Source of the DNA: Gordonia sp. OPL2 | GTDB lineage: Bacteria > Actinomycetota > Actinomycetes > Mycobacteriales > Mycobacteriaceae | Length of the DNA stretch: 64,000 nt | Direction: 5' to 3' | NCBI RefSeq assembly: GCF_003797825.1 | Contig: NZ_RKME01000006.1 | Span: forward strand, 186,001-250,000 | Shown here: piece by piece, positions 37,117 through 46,004 of the stretch | Layout of the letters: each line of letters begins with the position of its first letter | How positions within the stretch are numbered: position 1 is the stretch's first letter | Translations under genes and position numbers: made by a program | The notes under the pieces: model-generated | Database searches by the model: none | Told to the model about the DNA's origin: nothing | Seen by the model: the letters and a program-made list of their open reading frames with translations, nothing else

Positions 37117-38631
37117 TCAGTGAGCCATCGCCGGTGCACCGTCGGGGGCGGCGGGCAGCTTGCCGCTGCGCACCACGAGCCCGGCGATGACGCCACCCGC
37201 GGCGAACACCGCTGCCGCGACCCAGAACGCGGTCGTGTAGGAGTGCACGGCGGCCAGCTGAGCCAGCACGGTCGGGTTGACCACGTGCGAGGCGTGTTCG
37301 GTCAGATATCCCGTGGCGGAACTGGCGGCGATGGTGCTCAGCAAGGCGGTGCCCACGGAACCGCCGACCTGCTGCATCGTGTTCACGGTCGCCGATGCCA
37401 CGCCCGCGTCGTCGGACGAGACGCCCGACACGGCTCCCTGCATGGCCGGTGCCATGGAGGCGCCCAGGCCCACACCCATGATGATCAGCGCGGGCAGGAT
37501 GTCCGTCGCATACGAGCTCGTCTCGGTGATCTGGGTCAGGTAGACCATGCCGCCGGCGGCGATCAGCATGCCAGCGCTCATCAGCCAACGCGGACCGAAT
37601 CGCGGCAACAGGACGCCGGTCGAGGTGGTCGCGGTGACGATCAGCACGCCGATCATCGGAAGGAAAGCGAGCCCGGTGCGGATGGGACTGAACCCGAGGT
37701 TCTGCTGCAGGTAGTAGGTCAGGAACAGGAAGATGCCGAACATGCCGATGCCGGCGATGAAGACGACCAGGTAGGAGCCGCCACGGGTGCGGTCGAGCAC
37801 CACGCGCAGCGGCAGCAGGGCGTGATCGGTCCGCGACTGCAGCCAGACGAATGTGGCCAGCAGCACCGCGCCCGCGATCAGCCAGGTGATCGTTGCCCAG
37901 TCACCCCAACCGTTGGTCTCCGCATTGGAGAAGCCGTAGACGATGGAGAACAGCGCCAGCGAGACGGTGACGACGCCGGGGATGTCCAGCCGCGGACGAT
38001 GCTCGGCCTTGTGCGATCCGACGAACAGCACGGCACCCACGAGCGCGATGGCCGCGATGACGAGATTCACGTAGAGGCACCAGCGCCAGTCCGCCCACTC
38101 GGTGAGCATGCCTCCGAGCAGCAGTCCGAGTGCGCCACCGCCACCGGCGATCGCACCGAAGATGCCGAACGCACGACCGCGCTCCGCGGGATCGGTGAAC
38201 GTCGTGGTCAGCAAAGACAGTGCGGCAGGTGCGAGAAGTGCGCCGAAGACTCCCTGTCCGGCACGTGCGGCGACCAGCATCTCGAAGTTGACCGCGGCGC
38301 CTCCGACCGCGGACATCACGGCGAAACCGACCAGGCCGATGATCAAGGTGACCTTGCGGCCCCACAGATCGGACAGTCGACCGCCGAGCAGCAACAGGCT
38401 GCCGAAGGCCAGGGCATAGGCGGTGACGATCCACTGCCGGTCCGCGTTGTCGAAACCGAGCGACGCCTGGGCGTGCGGCAGGGCGATGTTCACGATGGTC
38501 GCGTCCAGGACGACCATCAGCTGGGCCAGCGCCAGCACGCCCAGAACGACCCAGCGCAGACGGTGATGCCGTTCCTGCTGGGATTCCTTCTCGGCGACCG
38601 GTGCGTCGGCCGTGTCGTACGTGGTACTCAT
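37117..38631 (-). CDS. MFS drug exporter, DHA2 (EmrB/QacA) family, 14 TM
   Basis: 504 residues with about fourteen membrane helices. It shows the DHA2 motif LDATIVNIALP in helix 1, motif A GGRLSDLWGRK and motif C-like GALLAPAALSLL. Such proton-driven pumps export biocides, dyes or antibiotics. The TetR gene is divergent, with two palindromes in the shared promoter, so the exporter is very probably repressed by that regulator. Confidence 0.93.
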   Translation of the reverse strand: MSTTYDTADAPVAEKESQQERHHRLRWVVLGVLALAQLMVVLDATIVNIALPHAQASLGFDNADRQWIVTAYALAFGSLLLLGGRLSDLWGRKVTLIIGLVGFAVMSAVGGAAVNFEMLVAARAGQGVFGALLAPAALSLLTTTFTDPAERGRAFGIFGAIAGGGGALGLLLGGMLTEWADWRWCLYVNLVIAAIALVGAVLFVGSHKAEHRPRLDIPGVVTVSLALFSIVYGFSNAETNGWGDWATITWLIAGAVLLATFVWLQSRTDHALLPLRVVLDRTRGGSYLVVFIAGIGMFGIFLFLTYYLQQNLGFSPIRTGLAFLPMIGVLIVTATTSTGVLLPRFGPRWLMSAGMLIAAGGMVYLTQITETSSYATDILPALIIMGVGLGASMAPAMQGAVSGVSSDDAGVASATVNTMQQVGGSVGTALLSTIAASSATGYLTEHASHVVNPTVLAQLAAVHSYTTAFWVAAAVFAAGGVIAGLVVRSGKLPAAPDGAPAMAH

Positions 38632-38648
38632 TCGGGCCTCCGTCTGAT

Positions 38649-38667
38649 GCGGAGGTATCTCCTCCGC
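38649..38667. promoter_or_regulatory. candidate TetR operator, MFS-proximal
   Basis: GCGGAGG-TATCT-CCTCCGC, 7-bp arms, 18 bp upstream of the MFS start codon. The GGAG/CTCC core is shared with the stronger palindrome at 38689-38715. Confidence 0.45.
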
Positions 38668-38688
38668 TTACTGGGTGACAACGACCCC

Positions 38689-38715
38689 ATAACCGGAGAA
38701 GATTCCTCCGGTTAT
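38689..38715. promoter_or_regulatory. TetR operator palindrome between TetR and MFS genes
   Basis: Perfect 10-bp arms ATAACCGGAG (38689-38698) and CTCCGGTTAT (38706-38715) with a 7-bp spacer. It ends 11 bp before the TetR ATG, so binding would block both divergent promoters. Size and symmetry are typical of TetR operators. Confidence 0.75.
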
Positions 38716-38726
38716 AGAATGTGATC

Positions 38727-39440
38727 ATGCCCACGTCGTCGAAACCGGAAGTCGAACCCGATGGGGTCGAACCCAGCGAGTCCGAACCCAGAGAGGTCGA
38801 ACCCCGTCAGCTGCGGGCGGATGCCGAGCGCAACCGCCTGCGGATCATCGAGGCCGCCCGCGACCTGTTCGCCGAGCGTGGCCTCGAGGTGTCCATGGAC
38901 GAGGTGGCCGAACGTGCGGGGGTCGGTGTCGGCACCGTCTATCGGCGGTTCGCGAACCGCGACGACCTCATCACCGCCATCTTCGCCGAGCACCTCAAAG
39001 AGGTCGTGGCGCATGCGCACGACGCACTCGACGACCCCGATCCGTGGGCGGCGGTTGTCGATCTGTTGACGTGGTTCTGCAGCGTGCTGGCGGCCGATCG
39101 TGGATTGGCGGCCATCGTCATGCGTATCGACCATTCGCATCCGGACATCGAGTCGACCAAGTCGCAGCTGACCCGACACATGGAAGAGATCTTCGATCGT
39201 GCGATGACGGCGGGCGTCCTGCGGTCTGATGTCTCAAGCACCGATTTCTTCGGTATCTTCACGATGATCTCGGCGTTCGCCGACCTCACCGAGGCGACCG
39301 TCCCGGGCGCCTGGCGACGCTACGTCGAGCTCTTCCTCCGCGGCATCCACGCGGACCCGGACGGCGGCGACATACCCACTCCACCACTCACCGAGACGCA
39401 GATCCGTGCGATCCAGCAGCGGCGTATGGACCGCGACTGA
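38727..39440 (+). CDS. TetR family repressor of the divergent MFS exporter
   Basis: 237 residues. After a low-complexity acidic leader (repeated EPSESEPREVEP-like residues), the DNA-binding domain is clear: RNRLRIIEAARDLFAERGLEVSMDEVAERAGVGVGTVYRRFANRDDLI (about 36-83). A helical ligand domain follows. TetR members derepress the adjacent exporter when ligand binds. The start may be ATG 38727 or GTG 38721; no Shine-Dalgarno is visible, so the mRNA may be leaderless. A short array of 21-bp repeats begins 4 bp after the stop. Confidence 0.9.
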   Translation: MPTSSKPEVEPDGVEPSESEPREVEPRQLRADAERNRLRIIEAARDLFAERGLEVSMDEVAERAGVGVGTVYRRFANRDDLITAIFAEHLKEVVAHAHDALDDPDPWAAVVDLLTWFCSVLAADRGLAAIVMRIDHSHPDIESTKSQLTRHMEEIFDRAMTAGVLRSDVSSTDFFGIFTMISAFADLTEATVPGAWRRYVELFLRGIHADPDGGDIPTPPLTETQIRAIQQRRMDRD

Positions 39441-39444
39441 CCGA

Positions 39445-39507
39445 CCTGCGCCGAGCGGGTCCCCAATCTCGCCGGCCGTGTCCCGGATGTCGCCGAGCGT
39501 GTCCGGC
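39445..39507. repeat. 21-bp tandem repeat array, 3 units
   Basis: Units at 39445, 39466 and 39487, each a degenerate 21-mer with core CGCCG(G/A)(C/G)CG followed by (T/G)GTCC. In the opposite orientation the core reads GGACACG...TCGGCGA. It occupies the gap between the convergent TetR and binding-protein genes. It belongs to the family also found at 49720, 50846 and 51848. Confidence 0.7.
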
Positions 39508-39515
39508 TGTGCGCG

Positions 39516-40508
39516 TCAGGTGATCAGGCCCTCGCTCTTGAGCCAGTTGTAGGCGACGTCGGAGGGATCCTCGCCGTCGATGTCGACCTGGCCGTTGAGT
39601 TCCTGCATGACCTCGTCGGTGAGCCGCTCGGAGAGTGTGTCCATCAGCGGTTGGATCTGCGGGTACTCGTAGAGGGTCTCCTTGCGCACCACCACGGTTC
39701 CGCTGTAGGGCAGGAAGTACTTCTTGTCGTCCTCGAGCACGGTCAGCTGGAGGTTCTTGATGCGACCGTCGGTGGTGTAGACCATGCCGAAGTTGCAGGG
39801 CGCACTGTTCGCCGTCGACGTGTAGACGACGCCGGAGTCCATCTGGGTCACGTTGCCGGCCGGTACACCGTTAGGGGTGTTGTAGGGGATGCCGTAGGTC
39901 TCCAGCATCGGCAGGAAACCGTCGGGGCGGCTGAAGAACTCGTCATTGATGCAGAAGGTGCGTTCGTTGACGGGCAGCTTGGCGATGTCCGACATGGTCT
40001 TCACGTTGAGGCGTTTCGCTGTCGGGCCCGACACGGCGAACGCGTAGGTGTCGTTGAAGTTCGCCGGCGGCAGCCACACCAGATTGTTCTGCTCGAGCTC
40101 GGCGTCGTGCACCTTCTGCCACAGTTCCTGCGGGTCGGGGATCACCTCGGTCTCGTGCAGGTAGGTCACCCAGGCGGTTCCGGTGTACTCCCACAACAGA
40201 TCCGCGTCGCCGTTGAGCTGGGCCTGCCGCGACGACGCCGAACCCGGCGCGTTGGTGAGGTCGACGACTTCGGCGCCGGCCGCTGCCAGGTAGGTGGCCG
40301 CGATCTTGCCGAGTAGCACGCTCTCGGTGAAGTTCTTCGACGTGACGGTGATCTTGGCACCCTCCAACGGTTTCTGCCCGTCGGGAAGTGAGGCTGCTTT
40401 GAACGTGCCGGACGAACTCACCAGTCCGCAGCCGGCCAGGAGAAGGACGACCGATACGAGCATCAGCGTCGTCCGGAGGAACCCGCGTCGTCGGGCCGGG
40501 CGGTTCAT
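39516..40508 (-). CDS. osmoprotectant (glycine betaine/choline) ABC importer binding lipoprotein
   Basis: 330 residues from the ATG at 40508. The signal ends in the lipobox LLAGC. The OpuAC/ProX fold is seen in GAKITVTSKNFTESVLLGKIAATYLAAAGAEV, LWEYTGTAWVTYL and YNTPNGVPAGNV. It delivers quaternary ammonium compounds to the membrane complex encoded upstream (4-bp overlap with the permease). A much longer open frame on this strand is only antisense-like extension; the lipoprotein signal fixes the start. Confidence 0.92.
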   Translation of the reverse strand: MNRPARRRGFLRTTLMLVSVVLLLAGCGLVSSSGTFKAASLPDGQKPLEGAKITVTSKNFTESVLLGKIAATYLAAAGAEVVDLTNAPGSASSRQAQLNGDADLLWEYTGTAWVTYLHETEVIPDPQELWQKVHDAELEQNNLVWLPPANFNDTYAFAVSGPTAKRLNVKTMSDIAKLPVNERTFCINDEFFSRPDGFLPMLETYGIPYNTPNGVPAGNVTQMDSGVVYTSTANSAPCNFGMVYTTDGRIKNLQLTVLEDDKKYFLPYSGTVVVRKETLYEYPQIQPLMDTLSERLTDEVMQELNGQVDIDGEDPSDVAYNWLKSEGLIT

Positions 40509-41242
40509 GAGAGTCCTCGGGGGGTTGCGACGAGTTCGAAGAGTCGGCCGAGCCAATCGATGGTCAGCGCCAGCAGGCCGACCAGGACCGCGCCTGACAC
40601 AAGCAGTTTCGGCAGGAAGAGCGTGACACCGGTGGTGATCAGGGTGCCCAGGCTCGTCGCGCCGATGAAGGTGCTCAGCGTGGCGGTGCCGACGAGGATG
40701 ACCAGGGCGGTCCGGACTCCGTTGAGGATCACCGGCACCGCCAGCGGCAGCTCGACCTGGATGAGGGTGCGTGCCCCCGAGTAGCCGATACCGCGGGAGG
40801 CTTCGACGGTCCGCTGGTCCACCTGCCGCAGCCCGACGATGGTGTTCTGCAGGATGGGCAGGATCGCGTAGACAACGAGACCGATCACCGCTGTCTTGAA
40901 TCCTGTTCCGAGCCAGAAGGTGAAGAGCACGAGCAGACCGACGGCGGGGGCGGCCTGGCCCACGTTCGCGATGTTCACCGCGATCGGGTTGAGCCACTTC
41001 ATCGACGGCCGGGTCAACAGGATGCCGAGGGGGATCGCGATGACGATGACGATCACCGTCGCCGTGACGGTCAGCTTGATGTGATCGAAGATGGTGATGC
41101 GCAGGTTGTCCCAGCCGAGGGCTGCGGCCTCGGTCTCGGTCAGGGTCGTGTTCTGGTACCAGATGATGTATCCGGCGAGGAGCACGACGATGAGCAGCGG
41201 CTCCAGCCACACATCGATCGGGAGGTTGCGGATTCGTCTCAT
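40505..41242 (-). CDS. osmoprotectant ABC importer permease 2 (ProW/OpuCD-like)
   Basis: 245 residues from the ATG at 41242, which overlaps the ATPase stop by 4 bp. It has about six helices, the motif NVGQAAPAVGLLVL and the EAA loop QRTVEASRGIGYSGARTLIQVELPLA. With the second permease at 42504-43148 it forms a heterodimeric channel of the OpuC kind. Confidence 0.92.
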   Translation of the reverse strand: MRRIRNLPIDVWLEPLLIVVLLAGYIIWYQNTTLTETEAAALGWDNLRITIFDHIKLTVTATVIVIVIAIPLGILLTRPSMKWLNPIAVNIANVGQAAPAVGLLVLFTFWLGTGFKTAVIGLVVYAILPILQNTIVGLRQVDQRTVEASRGIGYSGARTLIQVELPLAVPVILNGVRTALVILVGTATLSTFIGATSLGTLITTGVTLFLPKLLVSGAVLVGLLALTIDWLGRLFELVATPRGLS

Positions 41243-42507
41243 GCCGGCTCGTCGGGTTCGTCCGCCGCAACGATGACCGGCATCTCGCCGGTGTGGGTGC
41301 CCTCCGGGTGCTCGACGTAGTTCGTGTGTTCTTCCTCCGGCCGCGCCTCGGACAGCTGGCCCCGGATGATCTCCATGACCGTGGCGATGGTCAGCTTTCC
41401 GATCGCTGCACCGCGACCATCGGTGACGAGCGCGCCGCCCTGGCTGGCTGCGAGCATCGAGTCGAGGGCGTCGTTCAGGGTCGAGGACCGCGCCACGACG
41501 GGGAGGCGTCGGTCGATGTAGTCCGACACCTGCGGTTTGGCCGCCACCTCGGCCAGTGACGGCCAGGCGCGCGGGTGACCCTGGTTGTCCACCACGACAA
41601 CCCACTCGTCGTCGGCGGCCCGCGCACGCCCGATCACCGTCGACGACGGTTCGCCGACCAGCGCCGTCGTGATGGGTTCGGGCGGTACGTCGCGGACCCG
41701 GGAGAGGGTGAGGTGGGCCAGCGTGGCGCCGGAGCCGATGAAGTCCTCGACGAACTTGGAAGCCGGGTTGGCGAGGATCTCCTCGGGCGCCGCGTACTGC
41801 TCGATGTGGCCACCCTCGGAGAGGATGAGGACCTTGTCGCCCAGTTTGGTCGCCTCCTCGAAGTCGTGGGTGACCACCACGATCGTCTTGGCCAACTCGT
41901 GCTGGATGGCGATCAGGCTGTCCTGCAAACGGACTCGGGTGATCGGGTCGACCGCGCCGAACGGTTCGTCCATCAGCAGGATCGGTGGGTCCGCGGCGAG
42001 CGCCCGGGCGACGCCGACGCGCTGCTGCTGGCCGCCGGACATGTCCTTGGGCAGTCGGTCGGCGAAGGTGGGTCCGTCGAGTCCGACGAGATCGAGCAGG
42101 TACTCGGTGCGTTCGGCGATGCGCTTCTTGTCCCAGCCGAGCACTCGCGGGATGGCGCCGATGTTCTTCGACACCGGCCAGTGGGGGAAGAGACCGCCGG
42201 ACTGGATGACGTAACCGATGCCCTGCCGCAGCTTGTCCGGGTTCTCGTGGGTGACGTCGCGACCGTCGATGAGGATGCGACCCTCGGTGGGCTCGATGAG
42301 CCGGTTGATCATCTTGAGCGTGGTGGTCTTGCCGCACCCCGACGGCCCCACGAAGGCGACGATGTGACCTGCCTCGATCTCCAGGTCGAGCGCGGCGACC
42401 GCCGGCTTCTCCTGCCCGCGATAGCGTTTCATCACCCCGTCGAGATGGATCGACGCTCCGGTGACGGTCCGGTCGTTGTTCGAGGGCGCAGTGGACAATT
42501 CGGTCAT
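41239..42507 (-). CDS. osmoprotectant ABC importer ATPase with CBS domains (ProV/OpuCA-like)
   Basis: 422 residues. The ABC domain has Walker A GPSGCGKTTT (about 54-63), signature MSGGQQQRVGVARAL and Walker B ILLMDEPFGAVDP. After it, a CBS pair (about 295-385: PVVARSSTLNDALDSMLAASQGGALVTDGRGAAIGKL) is the part that senses ionic strength or cyclic di-AMP in OpuA/OpuC transporters. It overlaps both neighbouring permease genes by 4 bp. Confidence 0.93.
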   Translation of the reverse strand: MTELSTAPSNNDRTVTGASIHLDGVMKRYRGQEKPAVAALDLEIEAGHIVAFVGPSGCGKTTTLKMINRLIEPTEGRILIDGRDVTHENPDKLRQGIGYVIQSGGLFPHWPVSKNIGAIPRVLGWDKKRIAERTEYLLDLVGLDGPTFADRLPKDMSGGQQQRVGVARALAADPPILLMDEPFGAVDPITRVRLQDSLIAIQHELAKTIVVVTHDFEEATKLGDKVLILSEGGHIEQYAAPEEILANPASKFVEDFIGSGATLAHLTLSRVRDVPPEPITTALVGEPSSTVIGRARAADDEWVVVVDNQGHPRAWPSLAEVAAKPQVSDYIDRRLPVVARSSTLNDALDSMLAASQGGALVTDGRGAAIGKLTIATVMEIIRGQLSEARPEEEHTNYVEHPEGTHTGEMPVIVAADEPDEPA

Positions 42508-43148
42508 TGCAGTCCTTTGGAGATGGTGAGCCGTCCGAGGAGGACGAGCAGTCCGTCGAAGATGAGCGCGATGATGACGATGAGAATCGTTCCGGTGAGA
42601 GCCATCTCGAGAGCGTTGGCTCCGCCGAGTCGGGACAGGCCGCTGAAGATGAGGGACCCGAGACCGGGGCCGAGGACGTACGCGACGATCGCGGCGATGC
42701 CGACGATCATCTGCGTGGAGACCCGGATGCCGGTCAGGATCACCGGCCAGGCGATCGGCAGTTCCACCGACATCAGGATGCGCCAGCGCGACAGGCCGAT
42801 TCCCTTGGCGGCCTCGACGACCGACGGTGGCACCGAGCGCAGGCCGACGATGGCGTTACCGATGACCGGCATAGTCGCGAAGAAGGCGAGCATGATGAAC
42901 GACGGCACGACGCCGAGGCCGAACGGCACGATCAGCAATGCCAGCAGCGCCAGGGAGGGGATCGTCAGGGCGACACGGCTGCTGGTCAAGGTGAATGCGG
43001 AGAAGAACGGTAGCCGGTACACCGCGACCGCGATCACCACCGCGACCAGTGTTCCCACCAGCACGGTCTGAAAGGCCAACGATGCATGCTGATACGTGAG
43101 AAAGGTCAGGGTGCTCGCGTGCCCCTCCACGTAATCCCACAGCTGCAA
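42504..43148 (-). CDS. osmoprotectant ABC importer permease 1 (ProW/OpuCB-like)
   Basis: 214 residues, the first gene of the four-gene operon. It has five or six helices, TIPSLALLALLIVPFGLG and the EAA loop PPSVVEAAKGIGLSRWRILMSVELPIA. The 230 bp upstream, before the NTF2-like gene, should hold the osmotically controlled promoter; I see no named site there. Confidence 0.92.
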   Translation of the reverse strand: MQLWDYVEGHASTLTFLTYQHASLAFQTVLVGTLVAVVIAVAVYRLPFFSAFTLTSSRVALTIPSLALLALLIVPFGLGVVPSFIMLAFFATMPVIGNAIVGLRSVPPSVVEAAKGIGLSRWRILMSVELPIAWPVILTGIRVSTQMIVGIAAIVAYVLGPGLGSLIFSGLSRLGGANALEMALTGTILIVIIALIFDGLLVLLGRLTISKGLQ

Positions 43149-43378
43149 ACCGAACCCCCTCGTCGTCGGCCCCGACGGTGCTCAGTCGTCGACCGGTGGC
43201 CGGAATCCGGAGCTGAACCGAATTGCAGCTTATAGCCGAAAGTCCGGTCGGCGAAGGTTTTGCGCGATATCCCCTTTCGCAATCGAGCCTCTCGCGGTGG
43301 CGCAGACATGCTCTGATCTGTGGCTTTGGGCGTTTGATAACGATTGTCCAAAGAAACCGGGGTTACGTCACGGCGTAA

Positions 43379-43792
43379 TCACAACTGCTTGTCGAAGCAC
43401 CTTTCCAGCGTTCGTGTGGTAATGCGCCAGCCGTCGTCGGTGAGGATCCACGTGTCGGAATACCAGAGCCCCAAGAGGAACGTCGAGTTGTCCGGGGTCT
43501 GCATCGGATTCAGACACAGCGACCGTGTGGTGGCCGACCCGCCGTCGACCCGGATGTCGTGATTGCCGAGCAGATGGCAGTAGGCCGAGAAGGCCGGGAG
43601 CACCTGCGCCAGCCACGCTTTCACCTCCGCGAGATCGCCGACGATGCCGCCGGTGGCGCTGTAGTCGATGCGCGCGTCGGCGGTGAACACCCGATCGAGA
43701 TCGTCGAACCGTTGCGCATCCACGGCGGTCGAGTAGTCGGTCAGGATCTGTTGGATCTCGAGACGTGCCGAGATCTCCTCGATGGTCAGCAT
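43379..43792 (-). CDS. NTF2/SnoaL-like protein
   Basis: 137 residues of the cone-shaped NTF2-like fold: EISARLEIQQILTDYSTAVDAQRFDDLDRVFTADARIDYSATGG at the start and DTWILTDDGWRITTRTL at the end. Homologues include ketosteroid isomerases, dehydratases and aromatic dioxygenase beta-like subunits. Active-site residues are too variable to predict a reaction. It is divergent from the TetR gene, 45 bp away, and so may be its target. Confidence 0.8.
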   Translation of the reverse strand: MLTIEEISARLEIQQILTDYSTAVDAQRFDDLDRVFTADARIDYSATGGIVGDLAEVKAWLAQVLPAFSAYCHLLGNHDIRVDGGSATTRSLCLNPMQTPDNSTFLLGLWYSDTWILTDDGWRITTRTLERCFDKQL

Positions 43793-43837
43793 GTCTACTG
43801 ATTACCGCAGTCCGGCCGTCGTCGATAGGGTTGACTT

Positions 43838-44548
43838 ATGGCAGTGAGCCGCCCGACCGACAAGTCCGGCGAGGTGCAGCGCGCACCTCGCGCCCGGATG
43901 ACCGGCGCCCAGCGGCGCCTCCAGTTGATCGAAGTGGCCCGCGGACTCTTCGCCGAGCGCGGCTTCGAGGGCACCTCGATCGAGGAGATCGCCCAGCGCG
44001 CCGGTGTCTCCAAGCCGATCGTCTACGAACACTTCGGTGGCAAGGAAGGTCTGTACGCGGTGGTCGTCGACCGCGAGATGGAGACCTTGCTGGAGATGGT
44101 CACGTCGTCACTCACGAAGAATCGCTCGCTGTACCGGATTCAGCAGGTGGCGCTCGCCCTGCTGACCTACATGGAGGAGCGGACCGATGGTTTCCGCATC
44201 CTTGTCCGCGGGGACCGGACCGACGCGAGCGAGACCGCCACCTACTCGAGCCTGCTCAACGACGCCATCAGTCAGGTCGAGCACATCCTGGCCGGCGACT
44301 TCGAGCGTCGCGGCTTCGATCCGACACTGGCTCCGCTCTACGCGCAGGCCCTCGTCGGCATGGTCTCGGTGACCGCCCAGTGGTGGCTCGACGTCCGCGA
44401 GCCGTCGAAAGAAGTGGTCGCGGCGCACCTGGTCAACCTGTGCTGGAACGGACTCACCCGCCTCGATCCGAGCCCGGAACTCGTCGGGCCGGACTACGTG
44501 GAGTCCCGGGAACGAACGATCGTCGACGAGCCCGAATCCGATCTGTAG
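43838..44548 (+). CDS. TetR family transcriptional regulator
   Basis: 236 residues. The HTH domain is RRLQLIEVARGLFAERGFEGTSIEEIAQRAGVSKPIVYEHFGGKEGLYAVV (about 27-77). The C-terminal ligand domain has WWLDVREPSKEVVAAHLVNLCWNGL, a pattern seen in mycobacterial regulators. In M. tuberculosis a TetR gene sits directly before mfd, so this is probably the positional counterpart. The NTF2-like gene is divergent, and the DODA gene converges 40 bp downstream. Confidence 0.88.
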   Translation: MAVSRPTDKSGEVQRAPRARMTGAQRRLQLIEVARGLFAERGFEGTSIEEIAQRAGVSKPIVYEHFGGKEGLYAVVVDREMETLLEMVTSSLTKNRSLYRIQQVALALLTYMEERTDGFRILVRGDRTDASETATYSSLLNDAISQVEHILAGDFERRGFDPTLAPLYAQALVGMVSVTAQWWLDVREPSKEVVAAHLVNLCWNGLTRLDPSPELVGPDYVESRERTIVDEPESDL

Positions 44549-44588
44549 CAGTTGATTCCGCATATCGCGGCATCTTCTGACGGGCCCG

Positions 44589-45383
44589 TCACGCGAGCAC
44601 GACACTCCGCTTCGCCAGGCCCATCCAGAATCCGTCGATGACCTGATCGGGTCGTTGCTCGACGTCGTCGCTCGCGCCCAGCGCGACGAACAGCGGTGCG
44701 AAGTGTTCGATCGTCGGGTGCGCATACGGCATTCCCGGCGCCCGGTTGCGGAAATCGATGAGGGCATCGACGTCGCCGGCAGCGAACCGCTCGTGCGCCC
44801 AGGCGTCGAACTCGACCGACCATCCCGGCGGCGTCGCCTCCGGTGTGGGATCGCTCAGGTAGGGCAGGCCGTGCGTGGTGAATCCGGACCCGATGATCAA
44901 CACGCCGCGATCGCGCAGAGGCGCGAGCCGGCGGCCGAGATCGAGCAGCCGTTCCGGATCGAGGGTCGGCAGGGAGATCTGCAGGACCGGGATGTCGGCC
45001 TCGGGATACATCACAGTCAGCGGAACGTAGGCACCGTGGTCGAGGCGACGGCGCCGATCGTGGGCGATCGCCTCGCCGTCGGGCATCATCGCCGCGACTG
45101 TCGCCGCCAGGTCGTCGGCGCCGGGGGACCAGTACGTCGTCTGATAGAAGCGGTCGGGGAAGCCCCAGAAGTCATAGGTCAGCGGAGTCGTCGGGTCGGT
45201 CGACCCGATCGTCAAGGGAGCTGCCTCCCAGTGGGCCGACACGACGAGGATCGCCGATGGCCGCGACAATCGACCCGCGAGTTCGGTGAGCTGGTCCACC
45301 CAGCGCTCGCTGTCCACCAGAGGTGGCGCGCCGTGACTGAGGAACAGCGTGGGTGGACGGTCGACGGCGTCGGTGATGCTCAT
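44589..45383 (-). CDS. DODA-type class III extradiol dioxygenase
   Basis: 264 residues from the ATG at 45383. It opens PPTLFLSHGAPPLV with a metal-ligand His17, then VVSAHWE (His51), GSGFTTHGLPY, and HPTIEHFAPLFVALGA. These are the conserved His/Glu ligands of the YgiD/4,5-DOPA dioxygenase group. Such Zn or Fe enzymes cleave catechols; the bacterial substrate is often unknown. The open frame further upstream to 45911 is antisense to the GNAT gene and not real. Confidence 0.87.
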   Translation of the reverse strand: MSITDAVDRPPTLFLSHGAPPLVDSERWVDQLTELAGRLSRPSAILVVSAHWEAAPLTIGSTDPTTPLTYDFWGFPDRFYQTTYWSPGADDLAATVAAMMPDGEAIAHDRRRRLDHGAYVPLTVMYPEADIPVLQISLPTLDPERLLDLGRRLAPLRDRGVLIIGSGFTTHGLPYLSDPTPEATPPGWSVEFDAWAHERFAAGDVDALIDFRNRAPGMPYAHPTIEHFAPLFVALGASDDVEQRPDQVIDGFWMGLAKRSVVLA

Positions 45384-45485
45384 GTCGAGATCTAACAGGA
45401 CCGTGGTCCGGTTGATTCCGCGTGTTCGGTTCTGTGTTCGGTCCCGTGTCCGACGTGCTCGCGTCGATCCGGCATCATCGTCGGC

Positions 45486-46001
45486 ATGGTCTCCATCCGT
45501 CCTGCCACCACGGCCGACTGCCCGGCCGTCGCCGTCATCTACGGACATTACGTCGAGCACACGGTCGCCACGTTCGATTACGAGGCGCCGACGGTGGACC
45601 ATTGGGAAGCCAAGCTCGCCGCGATCAACGCGGCCGACCGACCGTTCGTCGTCGCCGTCGACGACGCCGACGGCACGGGCGACGCGGCGGTCATCGGATT
45701 CGCCTACCTGAGCTCGTTCCGGGACAAGAAGGCCTACGCGTGGACAGCCGAGGACACCATCTACCTCGATCCCGACGCGGGCGGCCGCGGCATCGGGGGC
45801 GCGCTGCTGGGCGCGTTGATCGAGGCCGCCGACCCCGCGAACGTCCGGCAGATGATCGCCGTGATCGCGGCAACGGGCGGCGAGGCCTCGGTCGCCCTGC
45901 ACGCCAAGCACGGGTTCGTCGAGGTCGGTCGCACCCCGGCGGTCGGCTACAAGTTCGGGCAGTGGATCGACTGCATCTACATGCAGCGGGCGCTGCCCTG
46001 A
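45486..46001 (+). CDS. GNAT N-acetyltransferase, phosphinothricin acetyltransferase-like
   Basis: 171 residues. The GNAT acetyl-CoA motif is GGRGIGGALLGALIEAA (about 98-114). The start SIRPATTADCPAVAVIYGHYVEHTVATFD and the segment TAEDTIYLDP match the PAT/Bar subgroup, which acetylates phosphinothricin or methionine sulfone/sulfoximine. Substrate use is unproven. It ends 3 bp before the mfd start and probably shares its transcript. Confidence 0.87.
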   Translation: MVSIRPATTADCPAVAVIYGHYVEHTVATFDYEAPTVDHWEAKLAAINAADRPFVVAVDDADGTGDAAVIGFAYLSSFRDKKAYAWTAEDTIYLDPDAGGRGIGGALLGALIEAADPANVRQMIAVIAATGGEASVALHAKHGFVEVGRTPAVGYKFGQWIDCIYMQRALP

Positions 46002-46004
46002 TTC

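Noticed and set aside
39516..42337. Very long minus-strand frames (584 and 610 codons) through the osmoprotectant operon.
   Set aside because: Their N-terminal halves are out-of-frame readings of the neighbouring ABC genes; lipoprotein and permease starts at 40508 and 41242 with ATGA overlaps are far better.
43149..43378. Riboswitch or osmotic leader upstream of the osmoprotectant operon.
   Set aside because: I looked for conserved stems of known leaders, such as ydaO-type, and saw none; the region is only called a promoter region.
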